Assembly (NCBI GenBank): GCA_958295665.1
Contig: OY282558.1
Span: 36,663,045 to 36,727,044 of the forward strand
DNA length: 64,000 nucleotides
DNA from: Tipula vernalis
Lineage: Eukaryota > Arthropoda > Insecta > Diptera > Tipulidae
Direction: 5' to 3'
The notes below the pieces were generated by a model, which had not been told where the DNA came from, made no database searches, and worked only from the letters and a program-made list of their open reading frames with translations. A program made the position numbers and the translations under genes. Shown here in pieces: positions 59,488 to 64,000 of the stretch. The stretch's first letter is position 1. The number at the start of each line of letters is the position of its first letter.

Positions 59488-60659
59488 GGAATCCATGGTA
59501 AAAATGGTGTTTTTTAGTTTCAAGTTTTTCAATGAAAAAAGCAAAAATATTATAAAATGTTTGTATAAAAGTATTCTACATATCTTTAAGAACAATATAC
59601 AAGAAGGCCGTATTGGTATCAAGTAAATATTAGTTGCTGAAATATTAAAATTAAATTATTTCTAAAATATATTTTTTCGAACTTTCATTTTTAAAAATAC
59701 ATCAAAGTTGGCTCTGACAAATTAAAATAATACTTGCTAAATTTATCTTTAGTTTTACTAGTGTACGTAAGATGTCTAAAATGGTTACAGAAAAATACGA
59801 AAAAAAATTATTTAATCGCAAAATTATCACACGTTCCTATATTTTGTGGATTTGTTTTCCTTTTCCTACAATTTTTGAACTTGAAATTTCCCCAGGTGGT
59901 AATTTTTCGTATGATTTTTTCAAATTTTCACGGCCATCACTGCCATCTATGTAATGGTATTGACTTAATTGACCAAGCGAATCGTAGTAAGCTTTTATTT
60001 TAATTTGACCAGAATGCTGTTGTTATGAAATTTTATTTATATTTTGCTTTAAATAAATCAATTATTACAAGAAAATGAAAACGATTTACTTAAACGATAT
60101 TCATATATGTTGAAATTCAAACATTTATGAAAGTATTTCAGAAATCATAATTAAGAATTTGTAAAATTTTCATTTAAAAATTTGTCTTGGAAAAAAAAGT
60201 GATTTCCCATATGTTTTGTGTGTTTTACTATGAAAAGTTTCGTTTTTTCCTCGTTTCTAATTCCCTTATAAAAGCTCAGATTTTTTGATTATGGCTCTGT
60301 AAAATACAGGGTGCTCTGATATAACTCATGTAAAGAGCAACCGAATAATAAATTGGAATGACATGAAATATGACAACTATTAAAGAGCTTCTATATCTCG
60401 GTAAAGTGTTTTCTTGCAGGTCAAAAATGACTAGATCCCCACAAAGAAAATGAGGGATAACAAAAGAATTTGGAGAATCGAAGTCTGAGATCGTTTGAAA
60501 AGCATTTGGTCGTAGATTGCTAAACGGTATCAGAGAAATTAATGCCGGTTCCGTTGCCAGATATTTTTGGTAAATCGTCCACGCATCGAATGTGGGACGA
60601 TATTAAAATAGATTGAGTGCTCTCACTATTAATACACAGTCGATTTATTAGAGACCATT
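59488..60659. other. AT-rich stretch without recognisable genes
   Basis: No gene is supported. A segment near 60305-60560 is less AT-rich and may be old transposon sequence, but I cannot assign it. Confidence 0.4.
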
Positions 60660-61040
60660 CAACCATTACGCCCATCTCCAAATTAACTTTATTAATACTG
60701 TCTTCAATACTCGTGAGTCGTCAGCAAACAAATAATAATTACAATGTGCTATCTCATTCGTCAGGTCATTAATATCATATCTGCACATCTTAAATAAAAA
60801 TGGGCCCAAAATTGAACCTTGGGGAACACCAGAATTAGTGTTATTAGAATCGGATTTGATTGAACCAATTGACTCGTAGTCAAGATCGCAGTCTGATAAT
60901 CGATCCGATCGAAAGCCTTGCTGAAATCCAGCAACACCAAAATACATACCTCAGTCATATCAACTGCCCTTCGACTATGATCACTGATTTGGAGGAAAGC
61001 AGTGGTCGTGTTGTGGTAAGATCTATAAGCTGACTGAAAT
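60660..61040 (-). pseudogene. Reverse transcriptase fragment of a jockey/CR1-type non-LTR element
   Basis: On the minus strand, YRSYHNTTTAFLQISD is followed by LVLLDFSKAFD (RT motif A). After a frame change come SGVPQGSILGPFLF (motif B region), INDL and LFADDS (active site, near 60716-60731). The order is right for the RT palm of an insect non-LTR element. It is a fragment with a frameshift, lacking both ends, and unrelated in sequence to the element at 61312. Confidence 0.8.
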
Positions 61041-61311
61041 TCAGATAGAAGGCTTTTGGAATTCAGGTATTAAGAACACTAAAATAAATTCTCAATAAAT
61101 TTCTTAAATGCACTTGCAACTATAGCTGAAGTTGCATTCCAAATTTCTAACAAGCACATTTAGGCAAATCTAAGTTGGAATTTTTACTTAATTTGTAAAA
61201 TTTCTAGCTTAATTGCACCCATAGTTGTGCCTTAATTAAATTTGGAAATCAAGCTCGATTCTTAAATATTTTTTAATTAAATTGCATCCATTTGCATTTT
61301 TTTGTTTTCTA

Positions 61312-62454
61312 CTTGAAAATCGACCGACCCCGTTGGGGAGCTGGAGGACATGGTAGCTAGCGTTACTAGCGCATGCAACCGATCCTTTCGCGCTGCCTGC
61401 CCACTGGCTAAGCCTAGGGGTAGGCAAAACCGGTATGGTGGTCCAGGGAACTGAGAACCATTCGTAAGGCTCGCAGGACAGCCTTTAATAGAGCCAAAAA
61501 TACAAGGGAGGCTCAGGATTGGGACTCCTATAAGGAGAAACTCGGAATTTTTAAGAAAGAATTTAAAAAGGCACAAAGGAGGTCTTGGAGAATCTTCTGT
61601 GATAATATGGAAGAGGTATCCGAAACCTCCCGCCTTAGGAAGATTTTTTCCAAAAGTACATCTAGTCCCAGTTTTTTGATAAAACCGGACGGATCTTGGA
61701 CAGCTTCTAGTGGAGAATCTCTGGAGCTTCTCTTCGAGACATACTTCCCAGGGAGCTTTCAAGACCTGTTGGTGCGTTGCAATCATCAGGAATCACTGTC
61801 AGTAACCACAGAGGATATCGTAACCAGGAAACGGATCCTATGGGCACTGAGGGGTTTTAAACCATTTAAATTGACTGGTCCGGATCAAATTATACCAGCG
61901 GAACTTCAAAACAACTCAGTAAATATTCTTCCTTACCTGGAAGCTATATTCAAAGGGTGTTTGAAGTTGGGCTATATTCCTAGGTACTGGACGGAGGTCA
62001 ATGTGGTGTTCATACCGAAAGCGGGGAAAAGCTCACATGTCTATCCTAAGGACCTAAGATCAATAACTCTATCATCCTTTCTTTTGAAAACCTTGGAAAG
62101 GCTGCTGGATGTATACATCAGAGATAAAATAGGTGCCAGGAAGTGGGCATCGTCTCAGCATGCGTACTTAAAGGGTAGATCTGTGGACACTGCTCTGCAC
62201 GCCTTGGTGTGTACGATTGAGAAATCGATTAATTCGAAGGAATTCTGTTTGGTGGCCTTCCTGGATATAGAAGGCGTCTTTAATAATATGAAAGCGGAGG
62301 CAATCAAGGAGGCATTGGCATTTTGGAGGTGGACGTTCCTCTGATAGGGTTAATCAATTATATGCTGGGAAGCAGGGGATACATCCTGTGGTATCACAAT
62401 GGAAAGTCACCGGTCTAAGTGTGCGTAAGCAGCCACTCCAACCTAACCTAACCT
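61312..62454 (+). mobile_element. Non-LTR retrotransposon, R1/I-like, truncated and internally deleted
   Basis: The linker before RT (TDPVGELEDMV...PWWxREL type) is readable from about 61312, with a one-base frame change near 61430. RT fingers follow from 61607: LTGPDQIIPAEL, YWTEVNVVFIPKAGK, LRSITLSSFLLKTLERL, QHAYLKGRSVDTALH and FLDIEGVFNN (motif A; usual form GAF). The frame breaks near 62325. The sequence then jumps from the RT palm into the family's 3' UTR (from about 62375), which ends ACCTAACCTAACC. The UTR equals that at 21770-21856. The rest of RT and the C-terminal region are deleted, so it is dead. Confidence 0.85.
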
Positions 62455-62605
62455 GGGCCTGAATTCCGGTTCGGTGACAAATGATAATGAGAAATGACTT
62501 GATTTTTTATTTCAACTAGTCGGTTGCATTTTTATTTAGAGTAGGCGAAATAAAACATAAAGTCATTTCCCATTCTCATTTGTCATTGATCCGGAATTCG
62601 GGCCC
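62455..62605. mobile_element. 151-bp foldback/MITE with ~46-bp inverted repeats
   Basis: The left arm GGGCCTGAATTCCGG...GAGAAATGACTT pairs with the right arm AAGTCATTTCCCATTCTC...CCGGAATTCGGGCCC, with about six mismatches in 46. The middle is ~60 bp. It abuts the tail of the non-LTR element. A target duplication is uncertain (ACCT occurs on both sides). No coding capacity. Confidence 0.7.
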
Positions 62606-63736
62606 TGACCTACTTGAAAATCCACTCAGCAAATCTTTTGTTCAATGTAAACTTACAATATATTTGTCTCAAAATTCTATTTGGTTTGGAATACAAAACC
62701 ATTGTTTTAAATTTTCTAATTTCTAATTCAAATTTCTCTCAAAATTTCCGATACAAATTTCTAAAGTAGATTCTAAGCGAATTTTGTTGGTTGTTTGATA
62801 CCAAATCTCGTTCCAAATCAATTTTTAAGCCAAGTAAACACTGTACAACGATTTGTACTATTTAAATTCCATTCCAAATGTAGCCAGTTTAATCCAGAAA
62901 CATTTTTTTAATTTCTATTTTAAATTTAACTCAAAATATTGAAAGATGTCGTGGTTCGAATAGTAACTCAATTAAAATTGGGTCTGTTTAATTTCAAACT
63001 GAAATTTTTTTTTTGAATCCACTCAATATTTAGTCATGCCCTGGTTGGAATTTTTATTCAAAGAATGGAATTCAAACTCTATTTTTAGGAAAGTTCTGAG
63101 AAAACTACGATTAACTTTTGATTTATATTAAACACAAGATATTGTTCAAATCTAGTTTGCAATTCTAATTCAATTTTTAAATTTTTAGATCCAATTTGAG
63201 TTCCTACTCAAGAATTTATTCAATTTCATTTGGAAATTCAAATTCTCATTCAGATTTTTACAATAAAATATGTTGAAATTCATCAACGTATGTTGACAAT
63301 ATGTTAACTTTTCTCACTTAAAATATCATTCACAATCATTACGTCCAATTTAGAATTGAAGCTAATTATGTTACCTTTAGATTTCCCTCTATAATTTTGG
63401 TCAAATCCATCATGTTTTAGTTGTAATTTGAAATCGATTTGTTATTTACCAAATCAAATTAAATTTAATTTTAATTTGGTTTAATTTGTAAGCAAATTTA
63501 CATTCAATATTTCCCTCAAACATATAATAACTTGGAACTTTTCAGATTAAAAATTGGTTTTCGCTCGAGCCCATTTTGAATATGAATAACATTAAAATTG
63601 TTGCTTAAGTGCATAAATGGGGTAGAATTGCATTTGCTGTGTTCTTATAGTTTAAGGAATTTTAACGCTTGTTTGATTCATTTAAATTCTGATGAATTCT
63701 GTCACAACGTGGATTATTTCTTTTTTGATAAAGGCA
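62606..63736. other. AT-rich region with recurring CAAATTT/TTCAAAT words
   Basis: No gene. Words such as AAATTTCTAA, TTCAAATT and AATTTGGAA recur irregularly here and in 61090-61310, as in an old degenerate simple repeat into which the non-LTR element was inserted. Confidence 0.4.
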
Positions 63737-63839
<103 letters not shown>

Positions 63840-64000
63840 GAATAAAAACCACAATCACAAAATTTGCTTTTCTAGAAGAACTCCGGATCGTCAAATAATG
63901 TGCAATAAACTATTGAGATATGTATTTTAATTTGACGTTTATTTGAGATGTGTATCTTAATTAGCGGAGTTTAGGCCAAAGTGAAACATTTCTAACTTTT

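Overview
This is an AT-rich, intron-era eukaryotic window that is almost entirely repeats and mobile DNA; I see no convincing host protein gene. The TEs (a BEL/Pao LTR element primed by a tRNA-Tyr-like 3' end, Tc1/mariner-type relics, R1/I/jockey-like non-LTR fragments, a Polinton with chromodomain integrase) point to an insect. TA/TG microsatellites and short introns would suit a fly, but the order is an inference and not resolvable from the sequence alone.

Layout. (1) 1-21587: a continuous satellite array built from two related monomers of about 140 and 180 bp that alternate as a 320-bp dimer, with larger nested duplications (an 8632-bp period repeat and a 2101-bp period repeat). (2) 21588-21856: the 5'-truncated 3' end of a non-LTR retrotransposon sitting exactly at the array edge. 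(3) 21857-28043: non-coding DNA with a dispersed repeat, a pogo-like MITE (25096-25330) and about three diverged copies of a ~1.1-kb repeat. (4) 28044-42490: a complete, apparently undamaged 14.4-kb Polinton/Maverick (an adintovirus-like element) with ~680-bp terminal inverted repeats and the 6-bp target duplication TTCTGT. (5) 42491-48224: AT-rich DNA without genes. (6) 48225-54640: a dead Tc1/mariner-type transposase interrupted by a full-length but decayed BEL/Pao element on the minus strand (48899-54635, target duplication CACAT). (7) 54641-64000: AT-rich DNA with two more non-LTR relics, a 151-bp foldback element and a long TA microsatellite.

The Polinton is the biological centre. It encodes protein-primed family B DNA polymerase, a DDE integrase with chromodomain, an adenain-like cysteine protease, a packaging ATPase, the double-jelly-roll major capsid protein, the penton-like minor capsid protein, several small virion-type proteins, an unknown protein, a small protein with a possible nucleic-acid-binding fold, and, unexpectedly, a single-BIR protein related to inhibitors of apoptosis. 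Polymerase and integrase would handle replication and integration; ATPase, protease and capsid proteins would build a particle; the BIR protein would plausibly act on host cell death. Most of these genes have a TATA box 27-67 bp upstream of the first ATG, neighbouring genes overlap at start/stop codons, and the two inverted repeats look practically identical, so the insertion is young and might be functional.
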